This document shows positions 1 through 11,887 of a stretch of DNA of 64,000 nucleotides, in pieces. Position numbers and translations under genes: made by a program. The notes below the pieces were generated by a model. That model worked only from the letters and a program-made list of their open reading frames with translations, searched no databases and had not been told where the DNA came from. Origin of the DNA: Oidiodendron maius Zn (Eukaryota > Ascomycota > Leotiomycetes > Myxotrichaceae). Location: the NCBI GenBank assembly GCA_000827325.1, contig KN832873.1:1564245-1628244 (forward strand). The letters are read 5' to 3'. Numbering within the stretch: the first letter of the stretch is position 1; each line of letters starts with the position of its first letter.

Positions 1-450
1 GAGACAAGATTTCCAATAGCCTCACCGCCAATGTCAGAGCATACGAGACAAGGAAGATCCGCCACCACGTCTACAATCACGCACACACTCGAAGTCCCTG
101 ATACCCCACCTCTGAAAACCGTGGAACTGGCCAATGGTGCAACAGCAACTCCGCCAAAATCCGTATCGAACGGCTCTGGGGAAAGGAGCATCACAAGTGC
201 GACCTATATTCCAGGGATGGACGATGAAATAGGCCATCCTGCCGTGACCGAGGATGTAGGTGTAGAGAAGAAAAACAGTCTAGGGCGATCTGGAGCTCCT
301 CCCACTAGCCGGTTCGCAGGAAGAAAGCCAGTTGGTATAAGCCGTGTGAGTCAGGACACAACCAAGAGAGACAGCGTAGGTAGTCTTCATGGCAGCGATG
401 ACAGCACGAGAGTTGGTGTCAGTCTGACAGACAAGCCAATGATTGATTGA
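1..450 (+). CDS. C-terminal end of an unidentified protein (5' truncated by window edge)
   Basis: The frame is open from base 1 to a TGA at 448-450, so this is the last exon of a gene that begins outside the window. The ATG at 31 is probably internal. The 149 or so visible residues are polar and low in complexity (many S, T, P and G), with no transmembrane segment and no domain I can name. It ends in DKPMID. It converges on UTP13. It could be the disordered tail of a larger signalling or nuclear protein; the sequence here does not allow a function to be given. Confidence 0.55.
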   Translation, partial: ETRFPIASPPMSEHTRQGRSATTSTITHTLEVPDTPPLKTVELANGATATPPKSVSNGSGERSITSATYIPGMDDEIGHPAVTEDVGVEKKNSLGRSGAPPTSRFAGRKPVGISRVSQDTTKRDSVGSLHGSDDSTRVGVSLTDKPMID

Positions 451-776
451 AACAGCAGCGCGAGTGGGAAGAGTTTCTTAAGAGGATTTTGGTGGGTGTT
501 GAGATGCAGGCAACAAGTGCTGCAGTATGTATGATAGCGGCGTATAATAGTGTATAGATGGTATGAAATACGAATGCGATGACTGACTGAAATTCTTGAG
601 AGGCACTGAACCTACCTTGATTATATATAGCTATGATTACTAGTTCTAAGTGATGCCAAGTTTATGACTGAGATATGTTTGATAACTTATAATACAGGGA
701 TAGGATAAGTTCACATGTATGACCATTTCTGAAGGTATTTATTGCCGTACGATTAGTCAAGCCAAGAGTGTTCCCT
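451..776. other. Convergent intergenic region
   Basis: Between the 3' end of the partial gene and the 3' end of UTP13. It is AT-rich around 590-720 and presumably holds both 3' UTRs. I see no ORF or repeat of note. Confidence 0.6.
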
Positions 777-3556
777 TTATGAGTCTATTTCCATAACAAC
801 TCCTTCATCTACAAAGCCCAATCCATCCATACATCGCAAAGTATAGTCCACCAAGTAGCTCTCGTCAGCCATACCTTCTACTCTTTTATAGTGCCGATCG
901 CTATATACCTTTAGAGCTTCGAAAACCTCTCCAAGGCCTTTCCCTTTCCGCCCTTTGACTTTCAAATTGGACAGTCGTGATGCCGGATAGCTCTTCAGAA
1001 CGACCGACAGAATCTTCTGCGCCACAGTCGCAGTCTTGTTATTCGTGTTCCAGTCACGAATACGAAGTAGGAGCGTGTATAATTGCTCATCGGAGAGGTT
1101 TGCAATAATCTCGTCTATGGATTTGGATCCGCATATACTCTCTGGTTCATGAATATTTTGAGTCACAACAGAGGTAAATAGAGACAGCAATCGCGCAGGA
1201 TGGTTAAGTTGGAGGGCAAGAGTGATGGCAGACCGATATGAACCTGCGTGTATATAATTTTGCAGCTGCTGCTCCTGCTCGACAAATTGCGTTGCTGCAG
1301 CCGTGCTAGCAGCCTGTGTAGACGCAGTGGTATCCTTCCAGAACGTAACAGTGGAGTCTCCACTGCCGGAGACAATCGTGTTGGTGGTTGGGTGCACTGC
1401 CAATGCCCATACTCGATCTTCGTGATTATCGAGTGTAGTTTCGAGCTCTCCTGTGTTTGCGTCCCAGACTTTAACAAGGCCGTCTCCACCGGCGCTTGCG
1501 ACTTGCACATGTTTCCGGCCACGCTCATCTGTAGGGAGTCGTAGCCAGGATACTTTGAGAACACTATTCGCATGGCCTTCGAATGTTCGCACGCAACTAT
1601 AGTCAGAAAGATTCCAGATCTTGACCGTTTTGTCTCCGCTACCTGTGAGGACCAGACCCTTACTGGTAGCAGGACCGGTCTCGCCAGTTATAGTGGGAGT
1701 ATCTTTGGGCGCGAATTTAACAGACCAGACACCTCGCTTATGACCGCGAAGAATGCCTTGCACTTCGCCCTCCTCAACTGACCAGATCTTGACGGTCTTG
1801 TCTTGGGACGCAGATGCAAAAAATCTACCGGTGTGGTCATTGTCGATGGCATTAATGTCTTTATCATGCGCCTTTCTGGTGTACAGTGCTCTCGGAGCCT
1901 TCCGAGAGGTATCCTTATGGATGTCCCACCGTTTTACTGTTTGGTCCTGGGATCCTGTTATGACAAAAGATGGAGGATGATCTCGTGGTGATTTGAAAGC
2001 CTCTGATGATTCCAGAGGAACTAAACGCGGCAAACCAATCGCACCGATGGATTCAGCATGCCCTGTGAGAGTAGCGTAACAATCGTAAGAGTTATTAACG
2101 GGGTCGACTCGCCATAGTTTGGCAGTATTGTCCTTGGCGCCTGTGGCGACCCAATGGCCAGACCAGTCGATATCAAGACAAATAATTATGTCATCGTGAC
2201 CCTTTAGTTGGGCAACATCTGCGCCGAAGTATTGACCATTCTCAGAAGATATATCGTGAGCGAGAGAGACAATCCGCAGTTCTTCCGAGTTTGTCGCGAG
2301 AGCCAACAATGATCTATCAGGTAATAGATAGCATAGGTCGATAATCTCATCATGAGATCCGGATATTCGCCTCAACTGTTCAAGTGGACTTATGGTATCG
2401 GCGACATCCACATTGTCCAAGATAGTCGTGGCGTGAAGGACAATTGTCTGATCCGCCTGGACGGAGAGAAGGAATCCCAAATCTCGGAAAGCTATGGCAT
2501 TGACAATGGCATCCGTTTCTCCTCTCGCTGGTTGCGGTCGTGTGACTTCCCTTCCATTTTCTGTTTGCCAAACCCGAATATTGCCATTTGCCCCACCAGT
2601 ATAACTGAACTTTCCGGCCGCCAGAAAGCCAGCAGCTTCGACTTCCTCTAGTATCGGAACGACTTTTCGGATCTTCCAAGTCTTTGCATCCCACCACATG
2701 GCAGTTTTATCTCTGCTTGCAGTGAGCAGTGTGTTCTCTTCCGGTGAATAATCTAGAGCCCGAATATCAGAAACATGTGAATCTAGGACAGAGGTACAGT
2801 TCCGCTTGTACAGATCCCATATTCGAACTTTGCCATCTTGACTCCCAGATGCAAGTCTAAATCCTCTCGTGTATTCATTCCTATCATCATCTTCTTCCGG
2901 GGCCATTCGTTTATTTCGATTCCTAGCCGAAATTCCTCTCTCTTCGGCCTTGCTCCCGACCAGCTCAAAAAAATGTAGTGCAGAAACAAGAATATTGGGA
3001 CCGCGAAATGTGTGAGTGATATATCCTCCTAGAATGTCCCATACTTTCACTACTCCGTCACTACCTCCTGTAGCTAACAGCGTGCTGGTCTGATCCACAG
3101 CTAGGACTACGACCGGAGTTGTGTGAGGCTTGAGGGATCGGAGTAGTTCGTAGGTGACATTCAATATGGCTGTTGGAGATGGAGCCAACGAGTATATCCG
3201 CATGGACAGAGAGCGCGAACAGATTATAAGATGAGAACCGGACGGCGTTACTAGTCTGGAAGTCAGGAAAGGCCAGTCAAGGTATGATATCGCACGTACA
3301 AGTCATTGTGGATATGAACTCTCCATCCTAGGTATAATGTTAGTACTAGTTAAAAGGAACAAGAGATGAAATAACAAACCCCTTCAATCTTGGCCAACTG
3401 CCTTCCGGAATTAAGATCTGTAAGCAACACATCCTCTCCCAATGTTGTTGCAAGAATGCGGCCGCTTTGCTCGAGCGCAACACTGCCACCCGTGTATATT
3501 GGCTGAATGGTATGCTCTGGTTCGAAGGTGGTTGTATAGGGAGCCTTAGTCGCCAT
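777..3556 (-). CDS. UTP13: U3 snoRNP WD40 protein Utp13 (TBL3)
   Basis: Subunit of the UTP-B module of the nucleolar small-subunit processome, acting in early 18S pre-rRNA processing. The model joins 3380-3556, 3296-3327 and 777-3255 (895 aa). Intron 1 runs GTTTGT...CTAG, and intron 2 is a 40-bp GTGCGA...CCAG intron. The splices restore a continuous Utp13-like reading (IEG-DGEFISTMTCT-LVTPSGSHL). The ATG at 3556 (MATKAPY) was chosen because the open frame further upstream has no ATG and lacks similarity. About twelve WD repeats are visible, with many GSGDxTVKIW and ASQDKTVKIW signatures, as expected of a double propeller. They are followed by the helical Utp13 C-terminal domain (about residues 750-890). 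The length fits the family. It diverges from the GIY-YIG-like gene. Confidence 0.95.
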
Positions 3557-4780
3557 TGCAAAGGACTGGCCGTTCACCAACACGTTTTTCTTCAGGCGCC
3601 GGTCTCTTATCGGCTCCCACAGCACCTTCGTGGTTGAATTCTTCTAGCAGCAGAAAATATTTTGGCGCCGGGACAATCGATAAGCTTAATCTTTAGCGAC
3701 CAACAAGAGTCAAAAAAGAGCGGAAATGTGCTACAACCACAACCTCGTGACGCTGCTTTTAGCGAGGAAATGATAATACCTGACACGCCACTTTTATCCA
3801 TGAGAAGGTGTCTCTCACCCGTTGTTGAAGTTCTGTGCCAATTCCAGTCACTATTGTCCTAAAATTGAGTACCGGGAAGGTCAAACCCCTTTTTGGAAAG
3901 ACGCACGATGCCCCGTCTGGCCCCTGTTTCTAAACTGCCACTGAGGCTAGAAGGACTCTTGGGTGCACACTTTACGAGAGTATACGGAGCGGATTCTCAG
4001 ACGATGGTAGAATGCGTAGGCCATTGTGCCTTTCAGCTTGGTTAGCAATGAATCTCAAAGACTGCGGAACGAATATTTCGAGGACAGAAGCTATCTCTTT
4101 CTATCATGATTTTTCACTGAGGTCCAAAACCCATGCTTCCTCGAGAGTGCTACATGGCGATGCTCTTGCAGCTTGCATATCTCGCAGCCCTATATGGAGC
4201 TCTCCCCATGACGCTCTCCAAAGTCACTCTTCTTTCGCTTCTTCGGCTACTTGGCATTGCAAAGTACGTCGCCTGCGACAATGAATTCGGCTCACCGAGA
4301 AGCCTGCAGCGAGTGTTGCTTCCTCCTGCCTACCCCGAGCTTGCATTACCAGGGGATGTTTGAGGTAGGTAGGGGACACAAAGCTGGAAATGGCGAGCTC
4401 GCCTCTTTGACATGATCCATTGTTGGTCTCCGCCAAATTTGCCCATGCCAACACGGCACAGCCTGGTGCGAAGGCATTCAATAGACCAGTCTTGTGATCG
4501 CTTTATCTTTCCCATCCAAACCCCCGGGCAGTTCCCAACCCCCCTATATTCAAACTGAGGGAATATGACTCCTGTCAGCGCGCATTGTAAAATGACACTT
4601 CCCCTGTCTCTTCTCTATGCAGCGAGCTTATGACCTGGCGGTCGGGGTATCATGAGGCAATCTTAGGCAATTCTGCCTGGTGGCTGGGGACATGTATATG
4701 TAGTACATAGCCTGTCCGAGACATTACATCTATACACAGCTCCGCTTTGATTGCTGGCTCAGAAACAGACGTTATTCGAA
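3557..4780. other. Divergent intergenic region, UTP13 / T5orf172 gene
   Basis: 1.2 kb without a convincing gene. The short ORFs here have no ATG-supported, protein-like composition. It presumably contains both promoters and 5' UTRs. A C-run lies near 4520-4543. Confidence 0.5.
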
Positions 4781-6613
4781 ATGGATTCATTTGATTTGCA
4801 CTCCGAGGGCTTCGTTCCAAGCTTGAATAGACTATCAGACACTTGCTTTACCGCACCTAGAACATGTTGTTGGCATAAAAAGACGAAGATTAATGGCGAA
4901 TGGGTCAAATGCAGCAATCCAATTAATAAACCGGCTTCGAATACAGCCGATAATATTATCATTACCCTACGAGATATCCTAAGCCAACCTAGAGCCAAGA
5001 TGAACAAAGAGGCGTGCAGTCACAATCTCGAGCGACTTGCTCCTCTTTTGCTCTGTGTCAAATCTCATCGTCGCGGTGCTGCCGAGACGATTCGCCAATA
5101 TTGGGATTCGGAAATCGATGAGCATTTACAAACTGGCAAATTAACCAGACAGACCCATGACCTAGATAATGAACTTCGACCTGATCCGAGTGTCCAACCA
5201 GCGACAACGCAACTGGGTGATACCATGAAGAAGCTCCAATCCCCTTCGGAAGCCAAGCTCAAATCGGATAAAGAAATACAACCCGAAGAATACCACGGGT
5301 CAATACAGAGCAAGTATGAAGAACGTATTGCCATAATCATGGAGGAACTGGCCAGACATCTGGACTCGTCGAAGACTGGGTTGCAATTGCTTGGTGAACT
5401 TGGGGACCTAATAGGCTGTCCGCAAAAGCAGATCCTATCCAAGATCATGAAACCAACTAGTCCTAATATGTCGAAAGCATCATCAGGGCTTGGTCAGGTC
5501 CAAAATCCTAGCCTACCTGTTACACCGAGAAAAAGGGTTGTTTTTTCTGCAAGAGAAGAGAGTCCTGCCACCCCAGGCTCGCAAAGCAGCTCAGCAAGCT
5601 CAACAATCTCAGCCGTATGGAGCACTCCGAGACAATTTGACAGTCCAGTATCAAATATTTCAACCCCAGAAAACATTGCATCTGCAGCAAAAGTCTCACA
5701 GGAATCGCCGCAGAAAACGAGTGATGCTCGAAACCTCGCGTCGTCGCCAACACCATTATCCAAAAGAAGTCTTACGTGGCCCAAGGTTCCCAATGAAGAT
5801 GATCCTCCCCCATCGCCAACACCACCAGTAAGGCGAACAAATGCACGACCGACGGGAAGTAAAAATGGGCATGTAGAGACGCAAGTGTTCAAACCAATGG
5901 CCAAAACATACACTCATCCACAGGCGGTGAAAGAGGTGAAGAAATTAATAGAAAGGAAAATAATTCCCAACGAAAAGGAAAAGGGAATTGTCTATATATT
6001 TCGTCGACCGGACTGTGTCCTTATCAAAATCGGCTATACGACGGAAGAAACCATACAAAAGCGAATGAAAGGATTTAAGAGGCTGTGCGGATACGTCCCC
6101 ATAGTTATACATCAAGTATCTACTGAACATGCCATGAAGGTCGAATCCTTGGTACATCGGCACTTGCACAAGCAGCGACGCAAAGAGACCCTTATTTATG
6201 GAGCGTGCAACGAGGGAAAAGGGTGTACTGTTCATCATAAAGAATGGTTCGTTGTGAGTGACGAACTTGCAAAGTCTACCGTTGAGGCCTGGGTAAGCTG
6301 GATGAACCAAAAACCATATGATGCGAACGGATGCTTGAAACCTGTTTGGACTGAGCATGTAAAACTTTACAACTGGAATTGGCGTGATGGTATGTGGACT
6401 GAGTGGACGAGTATAACAATCCCCAACGATATAGGTAAGGTCGTGAAAGAAGTGCTAGACGTTGCAATTAAGACTGAAGACGAGGAAGATTCTTATAAAA
6501 ATGAAGAGCATTCTGAGGAACAACGCGCTGAGGAAGAACATGCCGAGGGAAAATATTCTGAGGAAAAGCATACAATAGTGACGGTAGCGGAGGTCAAGTT
6601 GGATGATGACTGA
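4781..6613 (+). CDS. T5orf172 (DUF1766, GIY-YIG-like) domain protein
   Basis: Single-exon protein of 610 aa. The ATG at 4781 (MDSFDLHSEG) has a good context, and the upstream frame starts only with TTG. Residues 1-380 are a polar linker with S/P-rich runs. Residues about 395-500 match the T5orf172 / meiotically up-regulated gene 113 type of GIY-YIG-related fold: YIFRRPDCVLIKIGYT (strand plus KIGYT turn), a helix with R and K, then KVESLVHRHLHKQRR and HKEWF. The tail (about 570-610) is acidic and repetitive, rich in HSEE/HAEG units. Family members occur in several fungi, usually without known function; a nuclease or DNA-binding role is inferred from the fold only. Neighbours give no clue. Confidence 0.8.
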   Translation: MDSFDLHSEGFVPSLNRLSDTCFTAPRTCCWHKKTKINGEWVKCSNPINKPASNTADNIIITLRDILSQPRAKMNKEACSHNLERLAPLLLCVKSHRRGAAETIRQYWDSEIDEHLQTGKLTRQTHDLDNELRPDPSVQPATTQLGDTMKKLQSPSEAKLKSDKEIQPEEYHGSIQSKYEERIAIIMEELARHLDSSKTGLQLLGELGDLIGCPQKQILSKIMKPTSPNMSKASSGLGQVQNPSLPVTPRKRVVFSAREESPATPGSQSSSASSTISAVWSTPRQFDSPVSNISTPENIASAAKVSQESPQKTSDARNLASSPTPLSKRSLTWPKVPNEDDPPPSPTPPVRRTNARPTGSKNGHVETQVFKPMAKTYTHPQAVKEVKKLIERKIIPNEKEKGIVYIFRRPDCVLIKIGYTTEETIQKRMKGFKRLCGYVPIVIHQVSTEHAMKVESLVHRHLHKQRRKETLIYGACNEGKGCTVHHKEWFVVSDELAKSTVEAWVSWMNQKPYDANGCLKPVWTEHVKLYNWNWRDGMWTEWTSITIPNDIGKVVKEVLDVAIKTEDEEDSYKNEEHSEEQRAEEEHAEGKYSEEKHTIVTVAEVKLDDD

Positions 6614-7285
6614 GCCATCAACGTAAAATCTGTCTTCTATTTTATTTTCTTTGCGTGTAAATATATTTACATAAAATTTATAGCCTGTTTAATCTTCTCT
6701 TTAAAAGCTTAAATAGGTAAGCAATATAGCTTGGTCTTTTACTGTGACGGTTCCAGCGCAGGACATTCGCATGGTAACGTGTCTTAATTACAGGGATCCT
6801 CCTCCCTTCTTCTTCTTTTCTCCTTAGTTTAGTATTTTCGAATTGAACCCTGTTACATGCTCGCCCTCCCTGCTGAGGTGCCTCTGGGTATGTGGTCCTT
6901 CACATTTACCTTTACCTTTATTTTATATTATTATTTATTTGCTAGCAAATAATACAAGCTTTCAATAAGTTAAGAGTAGAGTAGTAACCATGTGAGTACA
7001 TGTAGGGAATCTATACGGAGTTCCCATTATTCGAAAGCCATAAGTAGGCGCTCACTTATCTGTTGTGCTAGCAATCTTCGCTTGCTTCTTTCCTCAGGCA
7101 TCAATCTGTCTAAACCTTCCACCCCAAACGTTGCTCAACACATCTTCATACTCTTCTTCACCCAAATTCACTGTTAGAGTTGTCCCTGAGGCAATATGCA
7201 GGCTCTGCACGTATGCCTTCAATTAGTCGTGTGGCATTTTTAACAATAATAAGCAACGAACGGCACCACGCCTCTCATAGTTGCG
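6614..7285. other. AT-rich intergenic region
   Basis: Contains strongly AT-rich stretches (6630-6720 and 6905-6975, the latter with ATTATTATTTATT-like runs). No gene was seen. It includes the 3' UTR of the T5orf172 gene and the promoter of the next gene. Confidence 0.5.
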
Positions 7286-9135
7286 ATGGGGAGACTTGAG
7301 TCTCTGACCGCATGGGCACTTGTAAGCTGTCTTGTTTCCTTCTCTTCCATGACTGTATTCTCTTGCACGGCTTCTTGGGATTGCTCCTAAATGCTCTCTA
7401 TACTGCCATCCGTTAAAGACATGCACACTTTTGCATAAAGTGGCCACGTGATAGATTGTCCCCAACGGCGTCTGATTTATCCTCACTCACACTACGTTGA
7501 AGATGCTGACACTTGTTTATTAGGGTCGAACGCCGTATGAAGATGAAGTCATTGAGATCCCAGAAGCAAGGGGAGGCGGCGTTCAACAATATAACGAACA
7601 TGGCCGTCCTAGAAACCCAGAGACCAAACGCAGAGAGCGGGAAAATGTTCGTACTGCAAATGAGGTCATGCTGGTAACGGGAATCGTTGAAGATGCTCTC
7701 GCGGCTAAGAGCAAGGACAGAGCGTCAAGACAGCAAAAAAATCGAGATACCTTGACTGGCCTAAGGCTGATGGAGCTTGGCCGTGCCGCCCTGGTTGGCG
7801 GAGTGTGGGGGGTCCTTGGGCTGAGGAGGCGCATCTTGGTATAGTTGTAACTCTACTAAGTGTCTGACAGTCTGCTGATGCTGCCGTACAGATTTATAAA
7901 CCTTATTCAGAGCTAACTCTCATTAATATCATGAGACACGAGTACGAGGCTAGTTCAATACCAAGCATATTGTTCTCTGGGCTTCCAACTGTTCTTGCCT
8001 ATCACATATCTGACTGGGTGGGATTTGTGGCCGTCGATGTACTACTAGACGATGACGAGAAAGAAAACACGCCTACAAAGCTGCGGCTCAAGCATGCAAG
8101 CCAAATCTTGTGAGTTTGCATGGCGTCTCGTACAATCCTTGCTGACTCTTCAGACTCGAAACATGCTTCTGTTACGTGACCTTGACATTTCGCATGTTTG
8201 CCATTCTTCAGCAGTTACACTTCATATCCGGCTCCCGTATGTTGCCGAGCTTCACATCGTTCATTCCCTTCACAACGGCCTCGCCACTTCAGCTTCCTCC
8301 TCCACCAGCTGCCGACATTGAATCTATACTTACATGGGGAGGGTCTCTGATCCGTTCGGCCGCTCCTTTCCTCATGATACTGGCTCATGGAAAGGTGAAA
8401 TTTTTCATTGCAAGGATGCTGTACCGCCCAATTTACAAATCACTGCCTCGACCGATAGGCGACAGCATATTCTCCGGTCTGACTGGACATGCTCCTCTAA
8501 TGGAGTTTGATACGCCCGACATCACAGTGGAAGAGGCGAGATCCCGTCCCGGGGAAGACACGCCGACTTTGCGAGCCCTGGAAGGGCTTCCGGCCCTCGA
8601 CCGGGACGGGCGGGACGAGACACGGATGCGCCACCCAAACCTGGACCCGGAAGATGAGTCGAGCGAGGATGGAAATGATGAGATGCATCAAGCCACACTC
8701 ATCAGTTTTGATGTTGAGGCTACTGAAGCAGTCGAGAATTCGTTGGGCACGTGGTCCGCTGAATTACGCAGTGCGAATGAGCCGGTTCCGGTAGAAAGCA
8801 TCAACTATCACACCACTGGGCTAACGATGCTCCCTGTGATACTTGCTGCAGAGGGATTAAGGGAGGTATTCGCTGGACTGTTGGTTTTGCCACTGGAAGC
8901 TGTGATGGTTAGGGCCATAGCGAGGGCATATCGGCAGCACACCGGCCTCGGGGTGGCAGATCTCTACAACATTGGCGATGTAAAAGGTGTCCTAGGGTGC
9001 AGGAGTCTGGTGGGGGCATTTACGCTGCAGGTTGTTCTAACTGGGGTCATCTGGGCAGGGTTTACTGTGACGACTCAATGGCTGACGAGTAGAGGGAGAA
9101 GTAATGTAGAGCATAAGGACGAGACGCCGCCTTGA
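7286..9135 (+). CDS. Predicted multi-pass membrane protein, function unknown
   Basis: I do not recognise the family. The model joins 7286-7321, 7524-7838, 7892-8109 and 8154-9135 (516 aa). Splices are GTAAGC...TTATTAG, GTATAG...TACAG and GTGAGT...TTCAG, with CTGAC branch points ahead of the first and third acceptors. Frames join without a stop, giving ...ALGRTPYEDEVIEIPE early on. The first exon (12 residues, with a 202-bp intron after it) is the least certain part. Several hydrophobic segments suggest membrane insertion: about 106-125, 140-165, 265-290, 430-455 and 480-505. They flank a charged loop rich in D/E (about 330-400). The C-terminus is GRSNVEHKDETPP. An organellar or plasma membrane location is possible but not shown. 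Confidence 0.7.
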
Positions 9136-9846
9136 AGTAGGGCCATGCCGACATGAGTTTTGATTTCTGGGGATATCCCGTGTATGGGTTGCTATCTGGG
9201 GCTCATGGAAGGACCGATTCCATGCAACAGGGCCACGACTGGCTTCACTGCAAAGGACGCGCCGGTCTGTGCCATACCTTGTACATAACATCTTACTGTA
9301 TACCTGCCTCTATGACGGAGGTAATCGGGTTGGGCCGCAGTTACGTGAAGAGGTGCAGCAGTGGGAGATAAAGTTTCTATGCAACTTGGAGAATGCCGCC
9401 TAAAGATTGCGCATCCGTTGACGGGATATCTGCCGATAGATGCCCCTTCTGGGGGTCCCTCTGCAGATTCAGCCATTTTCCTGTTTCTGCAGATCTCGTC
9501 GATTGCCGTCACTTACCGATCCCGAACCGGAAGGCTTGATCCAACCCCAACAACGAGAACCACCATTTGCTGCAGTACGGCCGATGAAATTTACTCCAGG
9601 CCCTACAGCTCCTGGAGAGCTGGGGCGCATCTCCACAATCGAGTGAATTTGTGAGGACGAAGACTGACTAACTACTCAGTCAAATACCGCAACTGTCTCG
9701 AAGCTTCCCACACAATAATGAAGACCTAACTGTACAGAGTAAGTCCTGGTGGCGATCGGTTCCACACAGTTATAACAGTGAAGATTTTCCCTTCACAAGA
9801 AAGTCATTTTCATCTGATACCTTCCTTCTCACTGTTTTCCTTGACA
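9136..9846. other. Intergenic region upstream of sugar transporter
   Basis: No supported gene. It presumably carries the transporter promoter and 5' UTR; pyrimidine-rich sequence occurs just before its start (about 9790-9845). Confidence 0.55.
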
Positions 9847-11887
9847 ATGGCGGACTCCCAAGCAACCAGCGTGGAAGCCAGCGTCGTCAACTCTAATAAA
9901 CAGGACGAAAACGCGTTTCCTCTCCATGCGCCCACTGAAAATAATATTGGACTTCCCCAAGGGGACCCTGCGGCCCGCAAACCTTCTCGTCGTGTCTCTG
10001 AGTGGGAGGCTCTTCAGATCGCGCAGGCAGGCGATCTTGCAACTATTAATGCTGAGGTTGACGAGATCGAAGCTGAGCTGCAGCTCCTGAACCTTAGATC
10101 GACATGGTACAAGCCACTCCTGACATTCAGAAATCCAAAGACGTTCAACTATCTCCTCGTTGGTAAGTCATGTGCAATCACGTAAAATCCAAATGCTAAC
10201 AATCAAAGCCTTTGCTTCCATGGGAGGTCTCCTCTCTGGTATTGACCAGTCCCTGATCAGTGGTGCTAATCTCTTTCTTCCTACTTGTGAGCTTTCCTTT
10301 CCAATGCCCTTAACTATGCTAACTTAACAGCTCTAAATCTCAACACCAAGCAAGTTAGTTTAGTCAGCTCAGGAGTTCCCCTCGGTGCAGTTGGGGGAGC
10401 GTTGATCCTTGGTCCACTTAATGAAGCAGTTGGGCGTCGAATGGCCATTGTGGTTTCTCTAATCCTCTACACTATTGGAGCCGCTCTTGAGGCTGGAGCG
10501 ATCAGTTTCGGCATGATGGTGGCCGGAAGGGTTATCCTTGGCCTCGGAGTTGGTCTCGAAGGAGGCACCGTCCCAGTCTACGTGGCTGAGTCAGTCTCTC
10601 GCAAGTATCGAGGAAATCTCGTCTCCTTATATCAGTTCATGATTGCTCTAGGAGAAGTCTTCGGGTACGTCGTAGCCGCAATCTTTGTCAACGTCAAATC
10701 CGGGAGCTGGCGCTACATGCTTGGCTCCTCCCTGCTCTTCTCGACTATCATGTTCGCGGGTATTGTGTTCATGCCTGAATCCCCCCGTTACTTGATGCAC
10801 AAGGGCAAAACCGCGGAAGCATGGTTCGTTTGGAAGCGGATCCGTGGTGAAGACGAGGATTCGCGAAAGGAATTCTTCGTTATGAGACATTCCGTCCAAG
10901 AGGAATCCTCGCTCAAGCAAGAAGCCGGGAAGTCTCGCCGTTTCGTTTGGACCGACTTCTTCACCGTTCCAAGAGCTCGAAGGGCAATTATCTACGCCAA
11001 CAGTACGTTCTCCTCCATCATACTCTGCTGGCTTAATTCTCCATCCCCCTTTGCCATGTCAAACAGAAGCATAAACACAAAGCAAATTACTAAAATACGT
11101 GGATTTAGTCATGGTTTTCCTGGGCCAGTTCACTGGAATTAATGCAATCCAATATTATATGGCAACCCTGATGTCGGAAGTTGGATTTAACGCGAAGGAC
11201 TCCGTTTTCATGTCCCTCGTTGGGGGTGGTAGTCTCCTCCTGGGCACCATCCCAGCCATTCTATACATGGAAAAGTTCGGTCGTCGCTTCTGGGCTTGCG
11301 CCATGCTTCCTGGCTTCTTCATTGGCCTCGTCATTATTGGATGCAGCTATCTCATAGACCTGAAGACGAACCTCGCAGGTGCTCAAGGGGCCTATATAAC
11401 CGGTCTGATTATCTACGAGGGCTTCTTCGGCTCCTATGCTTGCCTGACCTGGGTTATTCCTTCTGAGGTCTACCCAACATATCTCCGCTCGTACGGTATG
11501 GAGACCTCCGATGTGACGCTCTTCCTCTGCTCCTTCTTAGTCACTTACTTCTTCGCGCAAATGCAAGAAGCGATGACGCAGATCGGGTTGACCCTAGGCT
11601 TCTACGGTGGCATCGCGGTTGTAGGCTGGGTCTACCAACTCCTCTTCATGCCAGAGACCAAAAACAAGACCTTGGAAGAGATCGACATCATTTTTAGCCA
11701 GCCAACGAGTCAGTTGGTGAAAGAGAATGTAAGGAGCGTCCTGGCCACTACAAATAACTTCGTGCATTTGAGATGGGGCAAGGTCTTTAGTCCAGCGTCT
11801 GAGGCGGATGTGTTTAGGAGAGAGAACGGGCATAAAGCTGAAGGTGAAGGACAGGCGAAGCATGACGAGGTATTGAAGCTTGAGTAA
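9847..11887 (+). CDS. MFS sugar/polyol transporter
   Basis: Sugar porter family permease, 614 aa, joined from 9847-10162, 10209-10286, 10331-11002 and 11109-11887. Each junction restores a family sequence (LLV-AFASMGGLLSGIDQSLISG; YAN-IMVFLGQFTGINAIQYY). The signatures are all present: GRR after TM2, GRVILGLGVGLEGGTVPVYVAE, PESPRYLM, QFTGINAIQYY and PETKNKTLEEID. The hydrophobic profile fits 12 transmembrane helices. The N-terminal cytosolic extension is about 105 residues, longer than in simple hexose transporters, and ends in WYKPLLTFRNPKTFNYLL. This extended form resembles fungal polyol/myo-inositol-like porters, but the substrate cannot be told from sequence alone. The start MADSQATS was chosen as the first ATG with a fungal-like context. 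It is probably in the plasma membrane. Confidence 0.93.

Noticed and set aside
5494-5913. 139-aa open frame on the - strand
   Set aside because: Antisense to the low-complexity linker of the T5orf172 gene.
9847-11887. Secondary-metabolite or nutrient cluster around the sugar transporter
   Set aside because: Neighbours are an unknown membrane protein and DED1; no biosynthetic enzymes are nearby.
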